DNA of 64,000 nucleotides from Endobacter medicaginis (GCF_014192375.1 NZ_JACHXV010000003.1:124001-188000), one strand, 5' to 3'. Positions 1-8,794 are shown, numbered from the stretch's first letter. A program made the numbers and translations. The notes: generated from the sequence alone by a model not told the origin.

Positions 1-89
1 GGCCAGATCCTGGTCGGTAGGAACATATTGAAATTGAAACAGAACCCGCACCGGCCCCGGTGGGGTTGCGTGGTGCGGCGGTGAACACC

Positions 90-1487
90 ATGCCGATGGT
101 CGGCGCAGCACGGTCTTTCCTGCCCAGGGTCGCCACACAGGCGCCGGGCCGTCTGGCGCGCCGGATCGCCCGCGGGCTGGACGCGATCAGCCTGCTCGCG
201 CTGCTGGCGGTACCGCTGTTCCTGACCCATTTCCGCGGCATCGCCGAGGCGCTGATCGACGTGGTCGCGGTGGGGCTGCTGCTGCGCTCGGCGCTGCGGC
301 GCGACTTCGCCTGGGCCGCCAGCACGACCTTCGCGCTGACGCTGCTGTGGTGGGCGTGGCTGGTGGTGTGCTCGATCCCTGTCGCCGGGCTTGGCCAGGG
401 CGGCGGACATTCCTTCGTCCAGGCGCTGATGACGATTCGCTTCCCGGTCTTCGCCTTCGCCCTCCCGGGGCTGCTGCGCACGCGCCGGCGGCGGGCGTGG
501 CTGGCCGGGATCGTCGCGGGATGCTGCCTGTACATGCTCGCGCAATGCGCGTTGCAGATGGTGACGGGCCACAACCTGTTCGGCACGGCGCGGTATCCGG
601 ATGGCTCGCTGACCGGACCCTACCGGCAGCCGCGGGTCGGGCCGGTGCTGTCGCGGCTGATCTTCCCGGTCATGCTGCCGGCGTCGGTGTGGCTGCTGGT
701 GACGGCCGGGCGACGGCGGGGCGTCGCACGGGTGGGGTTGTCGGTGCTGGCGGCGGCATCGGTCGTGCTGCCGGTGCTGATGATGGTAATGGTCGGCCAG
801 CGCATGCCTCTGCTGCTGACGGTGCTGGGGCTGCTGGTGGCCGGGCTGATGATCGCGCGGCTGCGGCTGGTGGTGCTGCTGGGCTGCCTGCTCGCCCCGG
901 TGGGGGTGGCGGCGAGCGCGGTGATCGCGCCGCCGGCCTTCCATCACCTGGTGACGGTGTTCTGTGCGCAGATCGCGCATTTCCCGTCCTCCGCCTATGG
1001 CCGCATCGCCTGGCGCGCGGTGGTGATCGCGCACGAGAACCTGTTCACCGGTCGCGGTTTCGACGGGTTCCGCACCGGCTGCCCGATGCCGGTCTACTTC
1101 CAGGGCCTGTTCGGGGCCGATGGCGGTGGCGCGCGCATCTGCGTGCAGCACCCGCACAACCACTACCTCCAAGCCGCGACCGATGCCGGGCTGCCGGGGC
1201 TGGTGCTGTTCTGCGCGATGATCCTCGCATGGCTGATGGCGTGCGGTCGCGGGCTGGTCGGCCGTCCGGCCCGCGCCTTCCGGCGCCTGCACCCGATCTG
1301 GCAGGCCTGGCGGGTGGGCCTCTTCGTCGCCCTGTTCATCCATGAATGGCCGATCGCCTCGACCTCCGCCTTCACCAACATGCCGCTGGGCGGGTGGTTC
1401 TTCCTGCTGCTGGGGTTGGGATTGACCGGGCGGCAGGCCTATATGCAGGCGATCGGACAAACCAACAGGCCGGAGGCCGCTTTCTGA
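90..1487 (+). CDS. O-antigen ligase / Wzy_C family membrane protein
   Basis: Multi-pass membrane protein of about 465 residues with many Leu/Val-rich hydrophobic segments. Near the C-terminus it has the signature of the O-antigen ligase/polymerase domain: a GRGFDGF stretch followed by HPHNHYLQ and GLPGL. Members join or polymerise surface polysaccharide at the periplasmic face of the inner membrane. The ATG at 90 has a GGTGA-like ribosome site just upstream; GTG at 60 and at 81 are alternative starts in the same frame. Its stop overlaps the start of the CobW gene by one base, suggesting cotranscription. The substrate cannot be told. The gene lies next to the window edge, so its upstream context is unseen. 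Confidence 0.75.
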   Translation: MPMVGAARSFLPRVATQAPGRLARRIARGLDAISLLALLAVPLFLTHFRGIAEALIDVVAVGLLLRSALRRDFAWAASTTFALTLLWWAWLVVCSIPVAGLGQGGGHSFVQALMTIRFPVFAFALPGLLRTRRRRAWLAGIVAGCCLYMLAQCALQMVTGHNLFGTARYPDGSLTGPYRQPRVGPVLSRLIFPVMLPASVWLLVTAGRRRGVARVGLSVLAAASVVLPVLMMVMVGQRMPLLLTVLGLLVAGLMIARLRLVVLLGCLLAPVGVAASAVIAPPAFHHLVTVFCAQIAHFPSSAYGRIAWRAVVIAHENLFTGRGFDGFRTGCPMPVYFQGLFGADGGGARICVQHPHNHYLQAATDAGLPGLVLFCAMILAWLMACGRGLVGRPARAFRRLHPIWQAWRVGLFVALFIHEWPIASTSAFTNMPLGGWFFLLLGLGLTGRQAYMQAIGQTNRPEAAF

Positions 1488-2497
1488 TGTCCAGCAGCAT
1501 CGAGACTTCCGAGACCGCGACGGCCGCGCCCGCGGCTTCGGACCTGGTGCCGGTCACGGTGCTGACCGGCTTCCTGGGTGCGGGCAAGACCACGCTGCTC
1601 AACCACATCCTGACCGCCCAGCACGGCCGCCGCTATGCGGTGGTGATCAACGAATACGGCGAGCTCGGCGTCGACGGCGACCTGGTCGTCGACGCGGATG
1701 AAGAAGTGTTCGAGATGAACAACGGCTGCATCTGCTGCACCGTGCGCGGCGACCTGATCCGCATCATCGGCGGGCTGATGAAGCGCCGCGGCCGCTTCGA
1801 CGGCATCATCGTCGAGACCACCGGGCTCGCCGATCCCGCCCCCGTCGCCCAGACCTTCTTCGTCGATGACGGGGTGCGCGCCCGCACCCGGCTCGATGCG
1901 GTGGTCTGCGTCGCCGACGCACTCAACCTGCCCGCCACCCTCGACGACAGCCCCGAGGCCGAGAACCAGATCGCCTTCGCCGACGTGATCGTGCTCAACA
2001 AGACCGATCTGGTCGACGCCCCGACGCTGGAGGCGGTCGAGGCGCGCATCCGGCGGCTCAACCCGCTCGCCCGCCTGCACCGTGCCGAGCGCGGCCAGGT
2101 GGATGTGGCGGGCATTCTCGACCAGGGCGGCTTCGATCTCGGCCGTGCGCTGTCGATCGCGCCGGATTTCCTTGAAAACGACACCCACAGCCATGATTCC
2201 GACGTCCGCAGCATCAGCCTGACCGTCGACCAGCCACTCGACGAGGCGAGGTTCCAGGCCTGGATCGGCGCGATCCTCGCCGAGCAGGGCGGCGACATCC
2301 TGCGCGCCAAGGGCATCCTCGACATGAAGGGCCATGCCGAGCGCTTCGCCTTCCAGGCGGTGCACATGATGGCCGATGGCGGCTACATGGCGCCCTGGCG
2401 CGACGACGAGCCCCGCGTCAGCCGACTGGTGTTCATCGGCCGCAACCTCAACCGCCCGCAACTGCGCCGCGGCTTCGAATCGACCCGCGCGGCATGA
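1487..2497 (+). CDS. CobW/COG0523 family GTPase, probable metal chaperone
   Basis: The protein is about 336 residues. It carries a P-loop GFLGAGKTT near residue 25, the family metal-binding motif CICC, a TGLADPAP switch region and NKTDLV for guanine recognition, followed by a C-terminal CobW_C domain. COG0523 GTPases deliver zinc, cobalt or other metals to client proteins in the cytoplasm. The start is supported by a GGAGG ribosome site about 11 bases upstream. It overlaps the stop of the gene before by one base and the WD40 gene after it by four bases (ATGA), so the latter pair is probably translationally coupled. No Zur-like box was recognised. The metal is not determined by the sequence. 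Confidence 0.9.
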   Translation: MSSSIETSETATAAPAASDLVPVTVLTGFLGAGKTTLLNHILTAQHGRRYAVVINEYGELGVDGDLVVDADEEVFEMNNGCICCTVRGDLIRIIGGLMKRRGRFDGIIVETTGLADPAPVAQTFFVDDGVRARTRLDAVVCVADALNLPATLDDSPEAENQIAFADVIVLNKTDLVDAPTLEAVEARIRRLNPLARLHRAERGQVDVAGILDQGGFDLGRALSIAPDFLENDTHSHDSDVRSISLTVDQPLDEARFQAWIGAILAEQGGDILRAKGILDMKGHAERFAFQAVHMMADGGYMAPWRDDEPRVSRLVFIGRNLNRPQLRRGFESTRAA

Positions 2498-3585
2498 GCG
2501 AGAGCGACGCCCTCGATCGCGCGCTCAACGACTCGAGCCTGCTCGCGATGCGCGGGCGCGCGTCGAGCGCCCAGGCGCCGATCACCGCCACCGCCTTCCT
2601 GCCTGACGGCTCCGCCTGCGCCTTCGCCGATGGCGACGGGGTGCTGCATCTGACCAAGCGGCAGGCCGGAACCTGGCCCGATCCCGCGTCGTGGCGCGCG
2701 GTCGCGGTGCATGACGGCCCGGTGCTGTCGCTCGCCGCCCTGCCGGAAGGCTTCGCCAGCGGCGGCGACGACCAGCGCCTGTGCCTGACCCCGCCTGCCG
2801 GCGAGCCGGTGCTGATCGACAAGGCGCGCGGCTGGGTCGGCCATCTCGCCGCCTGGCTGCCGGCGCGGGCGAAGGGGGCCGAGCGGCCGCTGCTGGCGGT
2901 GGCGCGTGGCAAATCCGTCGAGGTGCGCGACGACACCGGCCGGCTGCTCAAGACCTTCGCCCACGCCTCCACCGTCGAGGGCGTCGCCTTCGATCCGAAG
3001 GGCAAGCGGGTCTTCGCCGCCCATTACGGCGGGCTGTCGGTGTGGTTCATCCACGCCAAGTTCGATTCCGTGCGCCCGCTGCTGTGGAAGGGCAGCCATC
3101 TCGCGGTCGCCGTGCATCCGGCCGGCGAGGCGGTGGTCAGTGCGATGCAGGAAAACGCCCTGCATGGCTGGACCCTGCCGGCGGCCGGCAACCTGCGCAT
3201 GGCGGGCTACCCGGCCAAGCCGCTGTCGATGGCGTTCTCGCGCTCCGGCCGCTGGCTGGCGAGCTCGGGCGCGGATGCGATCGTGCTGTGGCCGTTCTTC
3301 GGCGGCGGACCGGCCGGCAAGGCACCCAAGGAGCTCGCCCAGCTTCCCGGCCGGCTGGTCACGCGCGTCGCCTTCCACCCCGTCGACGACATCGTCGCCT
3401 GCGGCTACGACGACGGCACCGCCGTGCTGGCCGAGCTCGACGGCGAGCGCCTGCTGCCGATCTGCGGCCCCAAGGCCGGTCTCGGCCCGGTCTCGGCCCT
3501 GGCCTTCAGCCCCGACGGCACCGCACTCGCGATCGGCGGCGAGAGCGGGGCGATGGCGGTGATCGATCTGGCGGCGAAGGGATAG
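2494..3585 (+). CDS. WD40 repeat protein coupled to CobW
   Basis: A 363-residue protein with repeated blade-like segments such as ITATAFLPDGSACAFADGDG, VEGVAFDPKGKRVFAAHYGG and VSALAFSPDGTALAIGGESG, as expected for a WD40 beta-propeller of about seven blades. There is no signal peptide, so it probably acts in the cytoplasm as a binding platform. Translation is coupled to CobW by an ATGA overlap, which suggests that the propeller works with that GTPase, perhaps as an adaptor or client. This functional link is inference. The gene ends just before an A/T-rich hairpin. Confidence 0.85.
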   Translation: MSESDALDRALNDSSLLAMRGRASSAQAPITATAFLPDGSACAFADGDGVLHLTKRQAGTWPDPASWRAVAVHDGPVLSLAALPEGFASGGDDQRLCLTPPAGEPVLIDKARGWVGHLAAWLPARAKGAERPLLAVARGKSVEVRDDTGRLLKTFAHASTVEGVAFDPKGKRVFAAHYGGLSVWFIHAKFDSVRPLLWKGSHLAVAVHPAGEAVVSAMQENALHGWTLPAAGNLRMAGYPAKPLSMAFSRSGRWLASSGADAIVLWPFFGGGPAGKAPKELAQLPGRLVTRVAFHPVDDIVACGYDDGTAVLAELDGERLLPICGPKAGLGPVSALAFSPDGTALAIGGESGAMAVIDLAAKG

Positions 3586-3589
3586 AGAC

Positions 3590-3613
3590 CTTCTTTTTCT
3601 GAAGAAAAAGAAG
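3590..3613 (+). terminator. A/T-rich hairpin after the WD40 gene
   Basis: Perfect inverted repeat CTTCTTTTTCT / AGAAAAAGAAG with a 2-nt centre, a few bases after the WD40 stop codon. It is followed by CAAAAAGACTTCT rather than a U tract, so a textbook intrinsic terminator is not certain. A similar hairpin plus tail (AAAAAACTTCT) is found in mirror orientation at the end of the converging gene. Confidence 0.55.
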
Positions 3614-3696
3614 CAAAAAGACTTCTATCCGTTGTCGTTGTGGTTCGCGATCTCTCGAATCACGACGGACCATCCAGAAAAATGCAGAAGTTTTTT

Positions 3697-3720
3697 GGTT
3701 CTTTTTTTCAAAAAAGAACC
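3697..3720 (-). terminator. A/T-rich hairpin overlapping the DUF2252 stop codon
   Basis: Perfect 11-bp inverted repeat GGTTCTTTTTT / AAAAAAGAACC with a 2-nt centre. The TGA stop of the minus-strand DUF2252 gene lies in its middle, so the stem encodes the last residues of that protein. On the minus strand it is followed by AAAAAACTTCT, matching the tail of the hairpin at 3590-3613. Confidence 0.55.
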
Positions 3721-5039
3721 CCCTTGTCGAACGCTTCGCAGAACCGCGCGAAATCCGCCCGGTTCTGCCCCGCGTAAGCGACCGCGAACTCGCCGATCGC
3801 CTGCGCGAAGCTGCGTCCGCGACCCAGATAGCCGGCGATGGCGGCCGCGTTGCCGGCGCGGGCATGTGCACGGGCGAGGGTGTGCCCGCACAGGGAAGCG
3901 CGGAACGGCAGCGAGGCCTCGGTCATCTCGCCGACGCTGGCGAGACGGGAATCCTTCAGCCGCCTTATATAGACATCGCGCCCCGCCACCGGCCGCGGCG
4001 TCCAGCCGAGGAACACGTCGATCGCCGCCTGCAGCATGCGCTGGCCGGCGACGACCCGCTCGCCCTGGTTGGCATAGGGCGACGCGCCGGCGAACGGGGC
4101 GAGCACGGAAGCCTGGGCCTCCTTGAGCTGCAGCATCAGCGGCGCGTTGCCATCGGCGACGAACAGGCCGATGGCGCAGAACGTGCCGACGCTGCCGACG
4201 CCAACCACCTTCATCGCCACGTCGCGCAGCCGATAGGCGCCGAGCAGGTGGCGGCGTTCGGGGGTGAGGGTGGCGGTGTAGTCGGCGAAGGCCCCGCGCA
4301 CGGCTTCGGCTTCGGCGTCATCGAGCCGGGTGGTGGTGGGCGGCTTGTCGACGATGCGGTGGGCGTCGTCGGACTGCTCGATCAGGCCGAAATGGTCCTC
4401 GCCGCTGGCGAGCGTCAGTCCGAGATGATGCTGGACGCGGCTGCGCAGTTTCGCGTCGTCGATGCCGGCGATGGCGGCGGCGAGGTCGATATGCGTGCTC
4501 CAGGCCTCGAGCGGCGGCAGGGCGGCGAGCCAGGCGATATGGTCGGCATAGGCGCGGGCGGCGCGCACCGCGAGGCGGGCGGCGCGGCGCTCCGACAGGC
4601 CCGCCACCTCGCCGGCGATCGCCACGCTGGCGGCAAGGCGCTTGATGTCCCACTCGAACGGGGCTTCCAGCGTCTCGTCGAAATCGTTGAGGTCGAACAC
4701 CGGCAGGCCTTCGGGCGAGGCATAGGCGCCGAAATTGGCCAGGTGGCAGTCGCCGCTCGATTGCTGGCGGATACCGGCATTGGGCGTGGTGGCGAGATCG
4801 GCGGCCATCACCGCCGCCGCACCGCGAAAGAAGGCGAACGGGTCGGCGCGCATGCGCTGCCAGCGCAGCGGCAGCAGATGCTGGATGCGCGATGTCCCCT
4901 GGGCACGCAGCACCGCCACCGGATCGGCGCGGCCGGGGCCGGGCGAGAACTCGGCCTGCGCGCTGCGACGCACGAGGCGGCGGCGGTCGCGTCCTGCCTG
5001 CCAGGCAGCCAGTCTGTGAGGATGCGACAGGGTGTGCAT
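3708..5039 (-). CDS. DUF2252 family protein
   Basis: About 443 residues, matching DUF2252 proteins in length and layout: DPVAVLRAQ near the start, RMRADPFAFFRGAA, a SSGDCHLANFG segment and VFDLNDFDE. The HLANFG...FDLNDFDE pattern resembles the catalytic core of kinase-like folds, and the family is sometimes placed near them, but its activity is not established. I chose the ATG at 5039; TTG at 5075 and GTG at 5066 are in frame upstream and none has a strong ribosome site. The last codons and the stop lie within a terminator-type hairpin. The gene converges with the WD40 gene and diverges from the lipoprotein gene at 5163. Confidence 0.85.
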   Translation of the reverse strand: MHTLSHPHRLAAWQAGRDRRRLVRRSAQAEFSPGPGRADPVAVLRAQGTSRIQHLLPLRWQRMRADPFAFFRGAAAVMAADLATTPNAGIRQQSSGDCHLANFGAYASPEGLPVFDLNDFDETLEAPFEWDIKRLAASVAIAGEVAGLSERRAARLAVRAARAYADHIAWLAALPPLEAWSTHIDLAAAIAGIDDAKLRSRVQHHLGLTLASGEDHFGLIEQSDDAHRIVDKPPTTTRLDDAEAEAVRGAFADYTATLTPERRHLLGAYRLRDVAMKVVGVGSVGTFCAIGLFVADGNAPLMLQLKEAQASVLAPFAGASPYANQGERVVAGQRMLQAAIDVFLGWTPRPVAGRDVYIRRLKDSRLASVGEMTEASLPFRASLCGHTLARAHARAGNAAAIAGYLGRGRSFAQAIGEFAVAYAGQNRADFARFCEAFDKGVLF

Positions 5040-5162
5040 CGCCGCAGCGTGTGATGAAAGCGTCACATCGCGCAAGACGAGGCGATGTCACGCAAGGTTA
5101 CCGGACTTTCATCTCCGGTGCGGCGTCTTTATTCTGGCAGGAGATCGGTTCTGGAGACGGGA

Positions 5163-6167
5163 ATGCGGCGTGGCCGGGTGTCGGGTGCAGCTCTGCTGGC
5201 GTGTGTCCTGCTGGCGGGATGCGAGGACAGCAATCCGTTTCCCAAGGACCACTGCACACTCGCCTCGATCGGCGACATGGAAGTCCTCACGCCGCGTGGC
5301 TCGCCGGTGATCCCGGTCACGCTCGACGGGCACAAGGTGGCGATGACGGTGGATACCGGGGCCGCGTTCTCGGCGCTGTCGGGGTCGATCGCCGAGAAGT
5401 TCGAGCTGCCGCAGACGATGTCGAACCACCTGGTCGGCGGCATCGACGGTACCGCCTTCGCGTCCCTGGCCACGATCGAGTCGCTGGGCGTGGGGATCGG
5501 TTCGATCCACAACATCGTGCTCACCGTGACGCCGGCGCAGATGAACCGCACCATCGCCGGGCTGCCGATGGCCGGGCTGTTCGGCGGCGATTTCCTCTAC
5601 AACTACGATGTCTACTTCGATCTTCCGGACCGGCAGTTCTCGTTCTACCGGGAGTTCAACTGCCCGGCGGACAAGGACATCGATCTCGGCTGGCCGAACG
5701 GCTTCTACGTGCTGCCGTTCGAGGAGGGGCAGGCGGGACACTTCGGCGACCAGACCAAGATCGTCATCCCGGTGACGATCAACGGTCACAAGATCACTGC
5801 CGTGCTCGACAGCGGTGCCTACCGCACCATGATCAATCTCGACGATGCCCATTCGCTCGGCGTGACCGACGCGCAACTCGCCGCCGACCACAGGGTCGAA
5901 GTCGGCGGCATCATCGGCCAGGCGCAGGTCGCGCATGTGCACCGCTTCGCGTCGATCGATATCGGGCCCGAGCATTTCACCGACGTGCCGATGGTGGTGG
6001 CCGATACCCAGGCGCCGAGCCTGCTGGGCGCGGATTTCATCCGTACGCACCGGATGCTGATCTCCTATCGGCGCGACAGGATCTTCATCGAGCGTCATGC
6101 CCATCCGGCGCCGCCGTCGCCGGCTCTTGGTCAGCCGGCGGCAGCGGCGGGTCCGGCTCCACGCTGA
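5163..6167 (+). CDS. Retropepsin-like aspartic protease lipoprotein
   Basis: A 334-residue protein with a short basic N-terminus, a hydrophobic stretch and a lipobox LLAGC, so it is probably a lipoprotein. Two aspartyl-protease-like halves follow: VDTGAAFSALS near residue 65 and LDSGAYRTMIN near residue 215, each with the D-[TS]-G catalytic pattern. Having two halves on one chain is like pepsin, while the short domains resemble retropepsins. The ATG at 5163 has a GGAG ribosome site; an in-frame ATG at 5085 would put 26 residues before the signal and is less likely. Its 3' end overlaps the converging ClC gene by 83 bases. Confidence 0.8.
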   Translation: MRRGRVSGAALLACVLLAGCEDSNPFPKDHCTLASIGDMEVLTPRGSPVIPVTLDGHKVAMTVDTGAAFSALSGSIAEKFELPQTMSNHLVGGIDGTAFASLATIESLGVGIGSIHNIVLTVTPAQMNRTIAGLPMAGLFGGDFLYNYDVYFDLPDRQFSFYREFNCPADKDIDLGWPNGFYVLPFEEGQAGHFGDQTKIVIPVTINGHKITAVLDSGAYRTMINLDDAHSLGVTDAQLAADHRVEVGGIIGQAQVAHVHRFASIDIGPEHFTDVPMVVADTQAPSLLGADFIRTHRMLISYRRDRIFIERHAHPAPPSPALGQPAAAAGPAPR

Positions 6168-7509
6168 GCAGGAAGCGTTCGGCCAGCGCGCCGTAGAGCG
6201 CGCGCGGGCACACCAGCCGCGACACCGCGAAGCCGAGAAACGACGTCGCCATCAGCGCCACCGTGACCTGCTGGTTGGCGGTCATCTCCATGACGATGAT
6301 CGTCGCCGTCAGCGGCGCCTGCACCACCGCCGAGAAATAGCCGACCATGCCCAGCATCACCACCGCACCCGCCGAGGTGTGCGGCAGGAACTGCGCGACC
6401 CAGCCACCCAGGCCCGCGCCCACCGCCAGCGTGGGGGCGAAGATGCCGCCGGGGATGCCGGAACAGTAGGAAATGATGGTGGCGAGGAACTTGAGGATGA
6501 AGAAGCTCGCCGGATAGTGCGACCGGGCCTGCACGATGTCGCGGGCCTGCTCGTAGCCGGTGCCGTAGGTCATGCCGTGCGACACCAGCCCGATCACCGC
6601 CAGCGCCAGTCCGCAGGCGGCGGCGAACGCCACCGGCCGGCTGCCCGCGAAACGGCCGAGCGGCCCCGGCAGCCCGCGCGAGGCCCGCACCAGCAGTCCG
6701 CTGAACGCGCCGCCGGCGAGCCCGCCGACGATGCCGCAGGCCAGCACCGCGAACCAGGCCTCGCCGATCGGCAATTCGATGTGGGCGGTGCCGAAATAGG
6801 TGTAGTTGCCGACCAGCGCGATGGTGGTCACGCCGGCGAGGATCACCGCGGTGAGCACCGTGCCCGAGGTGCGCGCCTCGAAAGAATGGCTGAGCTCCTC
6901 GATGGCGAAAACGATCCCCGCCAGCGGGGTGTTGAACGCCGCGGCCACGCCGGCCGCGCCCCCCGCGAGGATCAGCGCGCGGCGCGCGGCGAGCTGCGGC
7001 AGGTGCAGGAGGTTGCCGAGCCCGTACATCACCGAGGCGCCCACCTGCACCGTCGGCCCCTCGCGGCCGATCGAGCCGCCCGACAGCAGGCCCAGCAGGG
7101 TCAGCGCGATCTTGCCGAACGCGACCCGCAGCGACAGCACCCGGTCGACGGTCTCGATCCGCGTCATCTGGAGTGCTGCGATGGTCTGCGGGATGCCGGA
7201 GCCCTGCGCGCCGCGGAACGCGGTGCGCGTCAGCCACACCGAAAGTGCGAGCCCCGCCGGCGCGATCGCCAGCATCGCATAGCGGTTCCACGCGACGATG
7301 TCGGCCCGCCACAGCGCCACCTGGTCGGCCCCGGCCGCAAAACCGAGCGCGATCAGCCCGACCAGCACCGCGCCGACCCAGTAGACCACCCGCCGCGCCC
7401 ATTCGCGCGCCGAGAACAGCGGATTGCGCCGCATCACACGCAGCCTTGCGCGGGCCTGCGGCGACAGGCGGTAGCTGGCGGGGGCGATGCGGGGGCGTCG
7501 GCTGGGCAT
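6085..7509 (-). CDS. ClC family chloride channel / H+ antiporter
   Basis: A 474-residue polytopic membrane protein with all ClC hallmark motifs: GSGIP, GREGPTVQ and GGIFAP. The glutamate of GREGP (residue 150) corresponds to the gating glutamate of E. coli ClC, and the IEELSHSFE segment retains the paired acidic residues where the proton glutamate lies, so a Cl-/H+ exchanger is more likely than a passive channel. This is inferred from family knowledge. The reading frame is open for another 137 codons upstream, but the ATG at 7509 gives a normal-length ClC. The C-terminal tail overlaps the end of the protease gene. Confidence 0.92.
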   Translation of the reverse strand: MPSRRPRIAPASYRLSPQARARLRVMRRNPLFSAREWARRVVYWVGAVLVGLIALGFAAGADQVALWRADIVAWNRYAMLAIAPAGLALSVWLTRTAFRGAQGSGIPQTIAALQMTRIETVDRVLSLRVAFGKIALTLLGLLSGGSIGREGPTVQVGASVMYGLGNLLHLPQLAARRALILAGGAAGVAAAFNTPLAGIVFAIEELSHSFEARTSGTVLTAVILAGVTTIALVGNYTYFGTAHIELPIGEAWFAVLACGIVGGLAGGAFSGLLVRASRGLPGPLGRFAGSRPVAFAAACGLALAVIGLVSHGMTYGTGYEQARDIVQARSHYPASFFILKFLATIISYCSGIPGGIFAPTLAVGAGLGGWVAQFLPHTSAGAVVMLGMVGYFSAVVQAPLTATIIVMEMTANQQVTVALMATSFLGFAVSRLVCPRALYGALAERFLLSVEPDPPLPPADQEPATAAPDGHDAR

Positions 7510-7571
7510 TTGCCTGCATCTACGCACGGCACGGGCAAGGTGTTGAGGGGCGGAGAAACGATGTCCACAAT

Positions 7572-7586
7572 GTTCTCTAAATGTTC
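7572..7586 (+). promoter_or_regulatory. Putative LexA (SOS) box
   Basis: GTTCTCTAAATGTTC exactly fits GTTC-N7-GTTC, the LexA operator known from alphaproteobacteria. It lies 63 bases before the radical SAM gene and also in the region upstream of the divergent ClC gene. Binding is inferred. Confidence 0.6.
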
Positions 7587-7648
7587 TTGTTTTCGAGGCG
7601 CCGATCGGGCAGGGTAAGCGTGTCGGAGCGCGAGGCCAGGAGGCGCGG

Positions 7649-8794
7649 ATGCCGCAGACACAGAGCCGCAGGACCCCGTCGCCGGGGTCGATGGACAGCG
7701 GCCTGCCGCCGGTGATCCGGCGCGGGCGCGGCGTCGCGCAGAACGGCGCCAACCGGTTCGAGCGCCTCCATCGTACCGCCTGCGACGATGGCTGGGGCAC
7801 CCTGGACGAGGAGGCGCTCGCGCCACCGCCGGTGCCGACGGTGCTGGTCCGCGACGCGTCCCGAAGCGCGATCACCTGGAACGACTCGGCCGATATCTGG
7901 TTCGACCGCTCGATCAACACCTATCGTGGCTGCGAGCATGGCTGCGTCTACTGCTTCGCACGGCCCTCGCATGCGTATCTGGGCTACTCGCCCGGGCTCG
8001 ATTTCGAGACCAAGCTGGTCTTCAAGCCGGAGGTCGCCACCCTGCTGGAGGCCGAGCTGCGCCGCCCGGGCTACGAGGTGCGTCCGATCGCGCTCGGTAC
8101 CAACACCGATCCCTACCAGCCGGTCGAGCGCACCCTGCGGCTGACGCGCGCGGTGCTGGAGGTGCTGGAGCGCTTCGGCCATCCGGTCAGCATCGTCACC
8201 AAATCGGCCAATGTGGTCGCCGATCTCGACATCCTCGCCCGGATGGCGGGCAAGGGCCTGGCACGCGTGTATCTGTCGGTCACCACGCTGGATGCGTCGC
8301 TGGCGCGGCGGATGGAACCGCGTGCCTCCACCCCGTCGCTGCGCCTCGCCGCGATCGCGCGGCTGGCATCGGCCGGCATCCCGACCGGCGTGCTGGCCGC
8401 GCCGATGATTCCGGGTCTGAACGATGCCGAGCTCGAACGCATCCTCGAGGCGGCGAGTCGCCACGGCGCCGGCGAGGCCGCCTTCACCCTGCTGCGCCTG
8501 CCGCTGGAGCTGCGCGAGATGATGCAGACCTGGCTCGAACAGCATTATCCGCAGCGCGCCCGCCACGTGCTCAACCTGATCCGCGAGACCCGCGGCGGCG
8601 CGCTCAACGATGCGCGCCCGCATGAGCGCTTCCGCGGCCAGGGTGCGTATGCCGAGCTGCTGGGCCGGCGCTTCCACCGCGCCGCGCGGCAGTACCGGCT
8701 GGAGGGCCGCGCCACGCTGGACTGCACGCGCTTCGCCGTGCCCGGCCGGCCGGCGCAGACGCTCGATGACGGACAGCTCAGCCTGTTCGGCTGA
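7649..8794 (+). CDS. PA0069 family radical SAM protein (SplB-like)
   Basis: A 381-residue protein with the radical SAM cluster motif CEHGCVYC near residue 99, preceded by NTYRGC and followed by FARPSH, GTNTDPYQP and VTKSANV, which are typical of the PA0069/Rv2578c group of COG1533. COG1533 contains spore photoproduct lyase SplB, a DNA repair enzyme, but this subgroup has no assigned reaction. A [4Fe-4S] cluster and S-adenosylmethionine use are expected. The ATG at 7649 follows CCAGGAGGCG, a strong ribosome site. A LexA-type operator 63 bases upstream points to induction by DNA damage, which fits a repair role. Confidence 0.88.
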   Translation: MPQTQSRRTPSPGSMDSGLPPVIRRGRGVAQNGANRFERLHRTACDDGWGTLDEEALAPPPVPTVLVRDASRSAITWNDSADIWFDRSINTYRGCEHGCVYCFARPSHAYLGYSPGLDFETKLVFKPEVATLLEAELRRPGYEVRPIALGTNTDPYQPVERTLRLTRAVLEVLERFGHPVSIVTKSANVVADLDILARMAGKGLARVYLSVTTLDASLARRMEPRASTPSLRLAAIARLASAGIPTGVLAAPMIPGLNDAELERILEAASRHGAGEAAFTLLRLPLELREMMQTWLEQHYPQRARHVLNLIRETRGGALNDARPHERFRGQGAYAELLGRRFHRAARQYRLEGRATLDCTRFAVPGRPAQTLDDGQLSLFG

